12,814 nucleotides of DNA, taken from positions 1 to 12,814 of the forward strand of contig JAGVPR010000266.1 in the NCBI GenBank assembly GCA_020052115.1, in the 5' to 3' direction. This document shows positions 1-7,029 of this stretch, piece after piece; positions within the stretch are counted from its first letter, which is position 1; each line of letters begins with the position of its first letter. The translations under genes were made by a program, and so were the position numbers. This stretch comes from Candidatus Eiseniibacteriota bacterium. GTDB taxonomy: Bacteria > Eisenbacteria > RBG-16-71-46 > JAGVPR01. A model generated the notes under the pieces. That model saw only the letters and a program-made list of their open reading frames with translations, had not been told where the DNA came from and ran no database searches.

Positions 1-165
1 CCGGCCCGAGGCCGGCGCCGATCCGTCCCGCAGGGCGATTCTAGCACGGAGCCCGGCGGCGAGGCCGGGGCGCCTCGTTCAGCGGCCGCCCGGAGACCTT
101 CGAGGCGAGAATGTGGCGATCGTAGGTGCCTGGGCCGAGATGCGTCGCGAGAGAGACACGACAGA
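1..165. other. Left-edge non-coding stretch
   Basis: No convincing coding region is seen here. The stretch lies downstream of the minus-strand cyclase-like gene. It is very GC-rich and has a 6-bp hairpin (CCCGGC at 52-57 pairing with GCCGGG at 64-69) with no T-run on either side, so it is only a weak terminator candidate. A promoter-like motif on the minus strand (38-46) points out of the window, which suggests another minus-strand gene beyond the left edge. Confidence 0.4.
38..46 (-). promoter_or_regulatory. Putative extended -10 promoter facing left
   Basis: Read on the minus strand this is TGC-TAGAAT, an extended -10 element matching TATAAT at four of six positions. It shares the 8-mer GCTAGAAT with the site just upstream of the TPR-CHAT gene. 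No recognisable -35 lies 16-18 bases upstream. No ATG, GTG or TTG occurs between it and the window edge, so any gene it drives begins outside the window. Confidence 0.3.
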
Positions 166-435
166 CTACGCGGGCTTCGTGAACCAGATCACGGGTTCGC
201 CCGCGACGCCGGCGGAGGTCATGACCTCACGCAGGCGCGGGGAGCCGGCGAATCCTCGGGCCGTGTCGAGGTTGTCGAAATCATGCCACACGGTGATGTC
301 CTTCGCGTTCTCGGCGGACTGGAATACCGCGTGAGCCACGACACCCATCGCCTTGCGCTCGCCCTCGAAACTGTCGTAGACCTGTCGCCACTTCGGGAAA
401 TCGGCGACGGGGTGACGGACGAAGAGTCGAATCAT
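166..435 (-). CDS. Small dimeric alpha/beta-barrel (cyclase / antibiotic biosynthesis monooxygenase-like) protein
   Basis: This is an 89-residue single-domain protein. It opens with MIRLFVRHPVADFPKWRQVY, then has a helix rich in charged residues, a central strand with the TVWHDF motif, and ends in EPVIWFTKPA. That layout matches the ferredoxin-like dimeric alpha/beta-barrel proteins often labelled 'cyclase' or Abm-like. Such proteins bind or oxidise small aromatic or polyketide substrates, or act as stress-associated proteins, and the substrate here cannot be told. There is no signal peptide, so it is cytoplasmic. The ATG start is supported by AGGAGG five bases upstream (441-446). It is divergent from the TPR-CHAT gene with about 300 bases between. 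An overlapping antisense frame on the plus strand and a longer minus-strand frame (281-553) are shadows. The fold assignment is fairly safe; the reaction is unknown. Confidence 0.8.
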   Translation of the reverse strand: MIRLFVRHPVADFPKWRQVYDSFEGERKAMGVVAHAVFQSAENAKDITVWHDFDNLDTARGFAGSPRLREVMTSAGVAGEPVIWFTKPA

Positions 436-553
436 GGCGGCCTCCTGAGCATAGGGTCTCTGGGGAAGCGTACGTTCGCAGACGGGGACGAAGTCGCATC
501 CGACGCCCCGGATCTTGACGGCGGTGGGGTGTCGGGCGCTCGTCCCAAGTCAC

Positions 554-559
554 AGTATA
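554..559 (-). promoter_or_regulatory. Putative -10 box for the cyclase-like gene
   Basis: On the minus strand the hexamer is TATACT, matching TATAAT at five of six positions in an otherwise GC-rich region. No clear -35 lies 16-18 bases upstream. If used, it would give a leader of about 110 bases before the ATG at 435. The 6-bp hairpin at 561-578 would then sit just upstream, in the spacer region, where a regulator could act. Confidence 0.3.
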
Positions 560-560
560 A

Positions 561-578
561 GCCTCCGGTGTTGGAGGC
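561..578. repeat. 6-bp perfect inverted repeat (hairpin)
   Basis: GCCTCC (561-566) and GGAGGC (573-578) are separated by the 6-base loop GGTGTT. It sits immediately beside the minus-strand TATACT and six bases before a second, longer inverted repeat. On the minus strand it is followed by TTATACTG, too poor in T to be a convincing terminator. It may be an operator half or part of a structured leader. Confidence 0.5.
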
Positions 579-584
579 GAGAGA

Positions 585-624
585 CGAACCTGCGAGACGC
601 TTCAGAACGGGGCTCGCAGGTTCG
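585..624. repeat. 12-bp perfect inverted repeat
   Basis: CGAACCTGCGAG (585-596) is the exact reverse complement of CTCGCAGGTTCG (613-624), with a 16-base spacer. Neither side has a T-run, so it is not a standard intrinsic terminator. It lies about 115 bases upstream of the TPR-CHAT start and upstream of that gene's best -10 candidate. It could be a binding site for a dimeric regulator or a structured RNA from an unrecognised transcript. The arm contains a GGTTCG string like a tRNA T-arm, but no tRNA fold surrounds it. Confidence 0.7.
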
Positions 625-721
625 CTGCAGGGCGGCCCGGAACGACGCAATGGGATCATCGGATCGTATACACCAATTGGGTGACGCCGGGCTTTCGTCC
701 GCCCGCCGCGATCGCTTCTGA

Positions 722-729
722 GCTAGAAT
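722..729 (+). promoter_or_regulatory. Putative -10 promoter of the TPR-CHAT gene (leaderless)
   Basis: The site reads GC-TAGAAT. The GTG/ATG start pair is 6-9 bases downstream, where transcription would be expected to begin, so the mRNA is probably leaderless or nearly so. This fits the lack of any Shine-Dalgarno sequence before the start. No good -35 hexamer is seen at the right spacing. The same 8-mer occurs on the minus strand at 38-45. Confidence 0.45.
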
Positions 730-738
730 TGCTGCGTG

Positions 739-3700
739 ATGACCCGCCTACTCGCCGCGTTCGTCGTTACGGCATGCTCCGCCGCGGCCTTCGCGACTTT
801 GCCGCCCGCCGCGTGGGCGGACTCCGCGGACTCCGCGAATTCTGCGCCCGTCGTTCCCGCGCCCGACATCGGCTCGCTCAAGGAACTCCTCCGCGCCGGC
901 AAGTACCCCGAAGTCGAGTCGAGGACCAGGGCCCTCCTCTCATCCGTCGAGCAATCCGGAGGATCGGAGTCACTCGCGGCCGCCGATCTACGGGACATCC
1001 TGCTCGAGTGCTTCTGGCGGCAGGGGAAGACCGATGCGGAAGCGATAGGCCTCTCGGAGCGGGCTGTCAGGATTCGCGAAACCCTTCAGGGCCGCGAGCA
1101 CCTCGACCTGGCGAAAAGCCTCAATCAGATGGCGAACCTGCGCCGCGTGGCGGGTGATTTCACGGGCGCGAGGCCGCTCTTCGAACGGACACTCGCGATC
1201 CGCGAGAAGGCGCTCGGTCCGGATCACCCGGATGTCGCGAAAAGCCTCAACAACCTCGCGCTGGTACTCTGGAAGACGGGGGACTTCGCCGGGGCGCGGG
1301 ACCTCTTTCAGCGCGTCGTCGCCATCCTCGAGAAAGTCGAGGGTCCCGATCACGCCGATGTCGCCCAGGGTCTCAACAACCTCGCCGTCATCCTCCACGA
1401 GATCGGCGACTACGCCGGCGCGCTCGAGCTGCAGGAGAGGGCCGTGGGCATCCGCGAGAAGTCGCTCGGTCCCGATCACCCGGACCTCGCTCAGAGCTTC
1501 AACAACCTGGCGAATCTGCTCTACTCGTCCGGCGACTTCGCGCGCGCGCGCTCCTATTTCGATCGGGCGCACACGATCTGGGAGGCGAGCGTGGGGCCGC
1601 GCCATCCTGATCTTGCATTGAGCATGGTGAATCAAGCGGTCCTTCTTCGAGAGACCGGCGATCTCGCCGGAGCGCGGATTCTCTGCGACCGGGCGCTCGC
1701 GATCCAGGAGGGCGCAGCGGGCGGCGAGCATCCCGAACTCGCGCGGACCCTCACGAACCTCGCTATCATTCTGAGAGACACGGGAGATCCCGACGGCGCC
1801 CTCGCTAATTGCCGCCGCGCCCGCGCGATCTATGAGAAGTCGCTCGGTCCCAATCATCCCGATGTCGGACTCAGTCTCTCCGTTGAGGCCTCCATCCTCC
1901 GAGATCGCGGAGATCTTGTGACGGCGAGATCCCTCTACGAGCGAGGGCTGGCGATCCAGGAGAGCGGGCTGGGCCCTGATCATCCCGACGTTGCTCGGAG
2001 CCTCGACGATCTCGGCGGGGTCCTCGCGGCGATGGGCCAGCCGGCGAAGGCGCTGGCGTTGTATGAGCGGGCGCTGAGAATCCAGGCGAAGACCCTGGGT
2101 CTCGATCATCCCGACGCCGCCCGCACCTTTCGGAATCGCGGCCATGCGCTTCTTGCGTCCGGGGATTTCTCGGGTGCGCTCGAATCGGGCCTTCGAGCCG
2201 AAGAGATCCGGCGCGCGCACCTGAGGCTCACGACGCGCTCCCTCGCCGAGTCGCAGGCGCTCCGGTATGCGGCTGTTCGTCTAGGCGGGCTCGATCTCGC
2301 GCTTTCCATTCTCGCCACACAGACGCTCGAATCTCAGGTCCCCGAGCACGGCGCGGTCCGAGATGTCTGGGACGCGGAGATCCGCTCGCGCGCGGTGGTG
2401 CTCGACGAGATCGCGGCGCGCCATCGCACCGTCGTCGCTTCCTCCGATCCCGAGACCGCGGCGCTCTGGTCCGCCGTCCAGAACGCCAGAGCCCGGCTCG
2501 CCAACCTCAGCGTGCGCGGTCTCGAAGGCATGGAGCCTGCGCAGTACCGGGCGCTCCTCGATCGAACGGCGCTGGAGATGGAGGAGGCGGAACGGGCGCT
2601 CGCGGGTCGGAGCGAGGAATTTCAGTCCGACCTGGCCCGGAGCCGCGTCGGAATCGCCGAGGTCTTGCGCGCCCTCCCGAGAAACGCAGCGCTCGTCGCG
2701 TACTGCCGCTATGAACCGCCGCCTGGAACCGGGGCAGTGGGTCGCGGAAACGAAGTCCCCGGTTACCTCGCCTTCGTCGCGCGCGGCGGCTCGCTGGAGG
2801 TAGAGCGCGTCATGATCGGCGATGCGGATCCCGTCGAGTTCCTCGTGAAATCGTGGCGCCGCGAAATCCTGCTCGCCGCCGAAGCCGGAGAGGCCGGCGT
2901 CACGGAAAGGGCCTACCGTGCGGCGGGCGAGGCACTCAGACGAAGAATCTGGGACCCGGTTTCGGAGCGGCTGGGGGATGCCGGAATCGTGTTCGTCGTG
3001 CCGGACGGGGCGCTGCAGTTCGTCAGCTTCGCCGCGCTCCCCGTCGGGGAGGGCGGCTACCTCGTGGAGGAGGACCCGATCCTGCACTACCTCTCGGCGG
3101 AGAAGGACCTCCTGCATGAGGCCGGTCGTGTGAACACCGGGCTCTTCACGGTCGGGGATCCCGATTTCGACAAGGCCGGCGGTGTCGTGCCCGAGGTGCT
3201 CTCCGTGATCGGTCTCTACAGGGGCGCGTCGTCCGGGTGCGCAGATCTCGAGACGCTCGAGTTCGAGCGGCTCCCGAGCACCAGGCAGGAAACGAAAGAT
3301 GTCGTCCGACTGTGGAAGAAGAGCCGTCGCGACGAAGAGGCGGTCTCCCTCTTGGGCCCGATGGCCGCGGAGGGTCGTGTGAAATCGGGGATGAGAGGCA
3401 AGCGGGTCGTGCACCTGGCCACGCATGCGTTCCTGCTCGGCGACTCGTGCGCCACCGCTCCGTCGAATGGGATCTCGCCGCCCGCGGCGGAGAGCCCGCT
3501 TCTTCGCTCGGGTCTTGCGCTCGCGGGGGCGAACCGAAAAGACCTCGCGGCTCCGGAGGATGAGGACGGGATCCTCACGGCGCAGGAGATCGCATCGCTC
3601 GATCTCCGCGGGGTGGAGTGGGCCGTCCTCTCCGCCTGCGGCACGGGCCTCGGACGGCTGAGATCCGGTGAAGGCGTCCTCGGTCTCAGGCGCGCGTTCG

Positions 3701-3927
3701 AGACGGCAGGCGTGGGGACGCTGATCATGAGTCTCTGGCCCGTCGAGGACGACGCCACTCGAAGCTGGATGCGCGCTCTCTACGCCGCACGTCTCGAATC
3801 GGGGCGATCCACCGCCGAGGCCGTCAGCCTGGCGAGCCGCGGCATCCTCGCCGAGCGGCGGAGCCGGGGTCTGAGCACCCATCCATGCGACTGGGCGGCG
3901 TTCATCGCCGCCGGCGACTGGAGATAG
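739..3927 (+). CDS. Exported TPR-repeat CHAT-domain protein (caspase-like peptidase fold)
   Basis: This 1062-residue protein has three parts. Residues 1-27 are a signal peptide: arginine, an Ala/Val/Leu core, then a likely cut after Ala-Trp-Ala. VTAC at residues 10-13 is a weaker alternative lipobox. Residues 118-495 are nine tandem 42-residue TPRs of the kinesin-light-chain type, most carrying a GPDHPD-like joint. After a helical linker, a C-terminal CHAT domain runs from about 690, with VPDGALQFVSFAALP near 754, HLATHA (His896), LSACGTG (Cys967) and a closing DWAAFIAAGDW. The His/Cys pair is the caspase/separase-type dyad, so peptidase activity is plausible. TPRs in such proteins bind partners. 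A GTG at 736 directly precedes the ATG; the ATG is preferred. No gRAMP, effector or other known partner is beside it. A strong hairpin follows the stop codon. The domain call is firm; target and role are unknown. Confidence 0.93.
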   Translation: MTRLLAAFVVTACSAAAFATLPPAAWADSADSANSAPVVPAPDIGSLKELLRAGKYPEVESRTRALLSSVEQSGGSESLAAADLRDILLECFWRQGKTDAEAIGLSERAVRIRETLQGREHLDLAKSLNQMANLRRVAGDFTGARPLFERTLAIREKALGPDHPDVAKSLNNLALVLWKTGDFAGARDLFQRVVAILEKVEGPDHADVAQGLNNLAVILHEIGDYAGALELQERAVGIREKSLGPDHPDLAQSFNNLANLLYSSGDFARARSYFDRAHTIWEASVGPRHPDLALSMVNQAVLLRETGDLAGARILCDRALAIQEGAAGGEHPELARTLTNLAIILRDTGDPDGALANCRRARAIYEKSLGPNHPDVGLSLSVEASILRDRGDLVTARSLYERGLAIQESGLGPDHPDVARSLDDLGGVLAAMGQPAKALALYERALRIQAKTLGLDHPDAARTFRNRGHALLASGDFSGALESGLRAEEIRRAHLRLTTRSLAESQALRYAAVRLGGLDLALSILATQTLESQVPEHGAVRDVWDAEIRSRAVVLDEIAARHRTVVASSDPETAALWSAVQNARARLANLSVRGLEGMEPAQYRALLDRTALEMEEAERALAGRSEEFQSDLARSRVGIAEVLRALPRNAALVAYCRYEPPPGTGAVGRGNEVPGYLAFVARGGSLEVERVMIGDADPVEFLVKSWRREILLAAEAGEAGVTERAYRAAGEALRRRIWDPVSERLGDAGIVFVVPDGALQFVSFAALPVGEGGYLVEEDPILHYLSAEKDLLHEAGRVNTGLFTVGDPDFDKAGGVVPEVLSVIGLYRGASSGCADLETLEFERLPSTRQETKDVVRLWKKSRRDEEAVSLLGPMAAEGRVKSGMRGKRVVHLATHAFLLGDSCATAPSNGISPPAAESPLLRSGLALAGANRKDLAAPEDEDGILTAQEIASLDLRGVEWAVLSACGTGLGRLRSGEGVLGLRRAFETAGVGTLIMSLWPVEDDATRSWMRALYAARLESGRSTAEAVSLASRGILAERRSRGLSTHPCDWAAFIAAGDWR
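1090..2223 (+). repeat. Nine 126-base tandem units coding TPRs
   Basis: Nine consecutive units of exactly 126 bases (42 residues) run without any insertion or deletion, each starting at the Gly of a GPDHPD-type joint. DNA identity between units is partial. For example, an 18-mer beginning GAGAAGTCGCTC recurs at 1456 and 1834, exactly three units apart, and GCGAAAAGCCTCAA recurs one unit apart near 1111 and 1237. Units 1-4 look most alike; the later ones drift, and unit 9 is the most degenerate. Confidence 0.9.
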
Positions 3928-3962
3928 ACCGGGGCCGGCTCGAAAGCCGGCCCCGGTTTCTT
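3928..3962 (+). terminator. Strong GC hairpin terminator, possibly bidirectional
   Basis: ACCGGGGCCGGCT (3928-3940), loop CGAA, then AGCCGGCCCCGGT (3945-3957) form a perfect 13-bp stem beginning directly after the TPR-CHAT stop codon. It is followed by TTCTTC, a modest T-rich tail on the plus strand. The minus-strand beta-helix gene ends 20 bases further on, so the hairpin may also limit its transcription, although the tail on that side is poor in T. Confidence 0.8.
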
Positions 3963-3981
3963 CGCGCTCAGGGTACAGCCT

Positions 3982-6900
3982 CTATCTCACGACGCACACG
4001 CGGGCCCTGCGCACCTCCATCGCGCCTTCGGACCGAACCCTCGCCAGGCCGAAATACACGCCGCTCGCCAGACGTGGCCCGTGGCCCGCGAGCGAGTAGG
4101 TGTGACGGCCGGCTCGCTCCTCGCGATCGCACAGCAGCGCCACCTCGCGACCTGTCAGATCGAACACGCGCAGCCACACTCTCGCGTCGCGCGGGAGATC
4201 GAGGTGGAACGCGGCATCGCCCCCGGAGTGAGCGCGGGCCGTCAGCTGCAGTTCAGCAGGCGGGGCGCCCGCCGTCTCGACGCCGACCGGGGCCTGGGGC
4301 ACCACCAGCACGACCTCGGTGGATGTGTAGACGATATCGAGCACGCCGGCGGGGTCGCCGCCGTTTACCAAGAACGATGTGAAGGCGCCGCTCCGCGAGG
4401 CGAACGTGACGACCGGGAAGGAGTCGCCGGGGCTCGCGACGAAGCTCGGAAGCGTCGTCACGTCGAGCGCGCCGGCCAGTGTCGCAGCCCCGGTGACGGC
4501 AAGCGTGTCCCATTCGCCGGCGCTGTGGTTCCCGATCTCGGCCGCGAGATGGCCGCCGGCCGTCTGCGTGTAGTTCGCGGCGATCCTCAGGCGTCCCGCC
4601 GAAGCGCCGGGGGAGACCGTCCCACCGTTCGTCAGCGTCGTGGCGCTCACGACGCCCGTTCCGGAGAGCACGTCGGTCGAACTCATCGTCAAGGCCTGCG
4701 CGCAGACGAGCGCCCCGCCGGCGATGGAGGTGAGCGAGCCGAGGCCGACGCCGTTGGCATCGAGCAAGGTCACGGTGTGCGATCCGGCGATGAGCTGTCC
4801 GTCGAGCGTGACGCCGCTGTTGAACGTCGCGATGCCCATCGTGAGATTGCCTATCGCGGTGATGACGGAGCCCGCATCGCCGTCCACCTGGCAGGCGAGC
4901 GTGCCTGTGCCGGTGTAGCCGCCGCCCGAGAGGAAGTTGACGAGGCTGCCCGATATTCCCTGGCCGACATCGGTGAGCATGCCGCTGAACAAGAGTCCGG
5001 CGCCCGCCGGCGCAAGCGTGCCTGAGTTGGCCAGGGCGCCCGAGAGCGTCCCCTTGCCGGAGATCGTCTTGCCCGCGGCGAGCGAGCCGCCGCTCGGGAA
5101 CACGAGGGTGCCGGTGCTCATCGTGACGTTGCCGATCTCGGCGGCGTTCAAGTCGCGGAGGGTCACCGTCTGACCTGTGATTCCCATCGTCCCGAGATTG
5201 ACGAACCCCAGGGTGCTGATCGGGTCCCCGAGCGTGAGGTTGCCGCCGCTCGCCGTGATCGTCGCCAGCGCGTCGTCGGCGAGGATCCTCGCATTGACCG
5301 TCCCGTTGCCCGTGAGAGATGCCGCGCCGACGAAGTCCACGATGTTCGCCGTCAGCGTGCCCCCGCCCATGTTGATCACGCCGCGGTGACTGATCGTCCC
5401 TGTGCAGGTGAACGATCCTCCGGTGTTGACGACTGCTGTCCCGCCGTTGGCGTAGATCGTCGGGCTCCCCGCGTGGACGATCCCCCCGTTTGCGACCGTG
5501 AGCGTGCCGCTCGGGGGGGGACTGCTCGTTCCTCCGAGGGTGAACATGCTGGAGACTGCGAGGTCGGCGCCGGTCCCCTGCACCGTCACGGCTCCCACGC
5601 CGCCGATGCCGATGCCCGCGAAGAGGTGGTTCACCGTCGCGTGGGCCCCGTTCTGCACGAGAAACGAGCCGGTGCCGCTTGCGCCGACGTACGCGATGCC
5701 CGTCGCCGTGAAGGTCGAGGTCGAGTCCGCGGAGAGACTGCCCACACTGCCGGCGCTCTCGCCGACCCCGACGTCGCCTGTGACGGCGCACGTCGTTCCG
5801 GCGTTGAAGAGTCTGAACGCCCCGCGCGCCGTCGTGCCGACGGCGAGCGCGCGATCGGGCACCGACGCGGAGAATGCGGCATCGGCTCCTTCGGCGAGTT
5901 CGAAGATCGGCGTGCCGGCCGCGCTGTTCAAAGTGAAGGATGTTCCCGCCGGATCGAACGTCCCGTTGTTCTGCACGCGGACCGTGCCGCCGTCGAAGTT
6001 GAAGGAGGAGTTGCCGTCATCGAAGATGAGACCGCCGGTCTCCACCCTTCCGCCCGTTACCACCTGGAGCGTGCCGAAGCCGCCGCAGGCATCCCCGACG
6101 CGCGTCGTCGCGTACACGTCCACGAGCCCGCCGCTGTTCACGAGCAGCAAGCCGTCACCGCCTCCGAAGGAAGGGCAGGTCCCGCTGCCGATGTAGAGCG
6201 ATGAGGCATCAATCGTCGCACTGAATCCGAGCAGTGACCCCTGCACGGTGGCGACGCCAGATGAGCCGGCGCGGTCTCCGATCCTTACGCTGGAGCACGA
6301 GACGAGGCCGCCGTTCAACACATCGAGCGATCCCTGCCCGAACTGCCCGACGAAGAGGCTCGTGCCGGTTCTGAAAGCCTGAAACGTGGATCGCGTGTCG
6401 GTCACCCCGTTGTTGACGCCGGACACCGTCACGGCGCCGATGCTCCCGGCGGACATCGCGACGGGGGCCGAGCCGCTGATGTTCACGTAGCCCCCATTCG
6501 TGATGTTGAGCGCTCCGCTCCCGCTTGCGGTCCCGCCCACATAGAGCCACTTGTTGCTCCCGACGGTCTCGAGGCTCGCATCGGGATCGCTGATATTGAG
6601 CGTTCCCGTGGTCCCGGTGTAGCGGCCGACGTTGATCTCGCCGTTGTTCAGGAACTGGCCGCTGATGACGTTCAGCGTCGCGATGTCACCGGAAGACCAG
6701 CCGACGCTCGTCCGGAAGTCCGACGTGTGGGGCGTGATCGCATAGAGACTCACGCTTCCCGCGCGATACGCGTGTGAATTGACTTCGGGGACGTCGGCGT
6801 CGAAGAAGACCGTGTAAGTGCCTGCGAGCTGGTACCAGGTGTCGTCCACGCTCGACGGCACCGCGATGGGGCTCCAGTTGGCGCCGACGGAGGCGAGGCC

Positions 6901-7029
6901 GCCACCCGCGCTGTTCCAGAACCGGTTGGTCGCGCTCGCGGGTCCGGCCAAAGCGACGAGGGCGAACGTGAGAAGAACCGAAGCGGCCGGGGCGAAGGCC
7001 TGGACCCGGGGTGGGCGGACGGATGACAT
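3982..7029 (-). CDS. Secreted beta-helix repeat protein with C-terminal FlgD/T9SS-like Ig domain
   Basis: The protein has 1015 residues. A signal peptide ends about residue 33 (GPASA). An N-terminal module (FWNSAGGG, then ANWSPIAVPSSVDD) is typical of autotransporter-like and planctomycete surface proteins. About 700 residues of beta-solenoid repeats follow, with recurring VG-x-G, GTLNI or ALNITNGG and 'NGG-V' patterns. A segment with GGTVSPGASAGRL and EWDTLAVTGAATLAGALDV resembles the last repeats of autotransporter passengers. The last 100 residues (WLRVFDLTGREVALL, then LASGVYF) match the FlgD-Ig/type IX-sorting-like C-terminal domain common in FCB bacteria. No outer-membrane beta-barrel is present, so this is not a classical autotransporter. 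AGGAGG eight bases upstream (7038-7043) supports the start. It is probably a surface or extracellular structural or adhesive protein, with unknown ligand. It holds a C8 homopolymer mid-gene. Confidence 0.9.
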   Translation of the reverse strand: MSSVRPPRVQAFAPAASVLLTFALVALAGPASATNRFWNSAGGGLASVGANWSPIAVPSSVDDTWYQLAGTYTVFFDADVPEVNSHAYRAGSVSLYAITPHTSDFRTSVGWSSGDIATLNVISGQFLNNGEINVGRYTGTTGTLNISDPDASLETVGSNKWLYVGGTASGSGALNITNGGYVNISGSAPVAMSAGSIGAVTVSGVNNGVTDTRSTFQAFRTGTSLFVGQFGQGSLDVLNGGLVSCSSVRIGDRAGSSGVATVQGSLLGFSATIDASSLYIGSGTCPSFGGGDGLLLVNSGGLVDVYATTRVGDACGGFGTLQVVTGGRVETGGLIFDDGNSSFNFDGGTVRVQNNGTFDPAGTSFTLNSAAGTPIFELAEGADAAFSASVPDRALAVGTTARGAFRLFNAGTTCAVTGDVGVGESAGSVGSLSADSTSTFTATGIAYVGASGTGSFLVQNGAHATVNHLFAGIGIGGVGAVTVQGTGADLAVSSMFTLGGTSSPPPSGTLTVANGGIVHAGSPTIYANGGTAVVNTGGSFTCTGTISHRGVINMGGGTLTANIVDFVGAASLTGNGTVNARILADDALATITASGGNLTLGDPISTLGFVNLGTMGITGQTVTLRDLNAAEIGNVTMSTGTLVFPSGGSLAAGKTISGKGTLSGALANSGTLAPAGAGLLFSGMLTDVGQGISGSLVNFLSGGGYTGTGTLACQVDGDAGSVITAIGNLTMGIATFNSGVTLDGQLIAGSHTVTLLDANGVGLGSLTSIAGGALVCAQALTMSSTDVLSGTGVVSATTLTNGGTVSPGASAGRLRIAANYTQTAGGHLAAEIGNHSAGEWDTLAVTGAATLAGALDVTTLPSFVASPGDSFPVVTFASRSGAFTSFLVNGGDPAGVLDIVYTSTEVVLVVPQAPVGVETAGAPPAELQLTARAHSGGDAAFHLDLPRDARVWLRVFDLTGREVALLCDREERAGRHTYSLAGHGPRLASGVYFGLARVRSEGAMEVRRARVCVVR
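5513..5520 (-). repeat. C8 homopolymer inside the beta-helix gene
   Basis: Eight G on the plus strand (eight C on the coding strand) fall in the codons for the Ser-Ser-Pro-Pro-Pro-Ser-Gly segment, about residue 505 of 1015. Such a tract can slip in replication, and a one-base change would shift the reading frame half-way through this surface protein. It may equally be chance in a GC-rich gene or a source of sequencing error. Confidence 0.6.

Larger units (their letters stand above)
436..738. other. Divergent intergenic region with two inverted repeats
   Basis: About 300 bases lie between the start codons of two divergent genes. The stretch holds a minus-strand -10 candidate (554-559), a 6-bp hairpin (561-578), a 12-bp perfect inverted repeat (585-624) and a plus-strand -10 candidate (724-729). 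The open frames crossing it (281-553 minus, 432-659 minus, 283-684 plus) have arginine- and proline-rich translations with no recognisable domain and no ribosome binding site, so no gene is called. Confidence 0.6.

Noticed and set aside
281..553. Minus-strand frame starting beside the TATACT box
   Set aside because: It overlaps the cyclase-like gene in another frame, is Arg/Pro-rich, and has no family features.
585..624. Possible tRNA because of the GGTTCG T-arm-like string
   Set aside because: No acceptor, D or anticodon arms can be drawn around it; the string is part of a simple inverted repeat.
988..2220. 410-residue open frame antisense to the TPR array
   Set aside because: Its regular repeats mirror the 126-base TPR units on the other strand; no ribosome binding site and no domain. 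It is a shadow caused by high GC and codon bias.
2281..3882. 533-residue open frame antisense to the CHAT part
   Set aside because: Arg/Glu/Gly-rich with no recognisable domain, while the plus-strand frame has a full CHAT domain.
739..3927. Craspase-type CRISPR partner (TPR-CHAT with gRAMP)
   Set aside because: No CRISPR array or gRAMP effector nearby, and the protein has an export signal, unlike Craspase TPR-CHAT.
4253..5791. 512-residue open frame on the minus strand in another frame of the beta-helix gene
   Set aside because: Extremely Arg/His-rich translation, typical of an out-of-frame GC-rich gene.
5386..6204. Plus-strand frame of 272 residues antisense to the beta-helix gene
   Set aside because: No domain or ribosome binding site; Ala/Arg/Glu-rich shadow translation.
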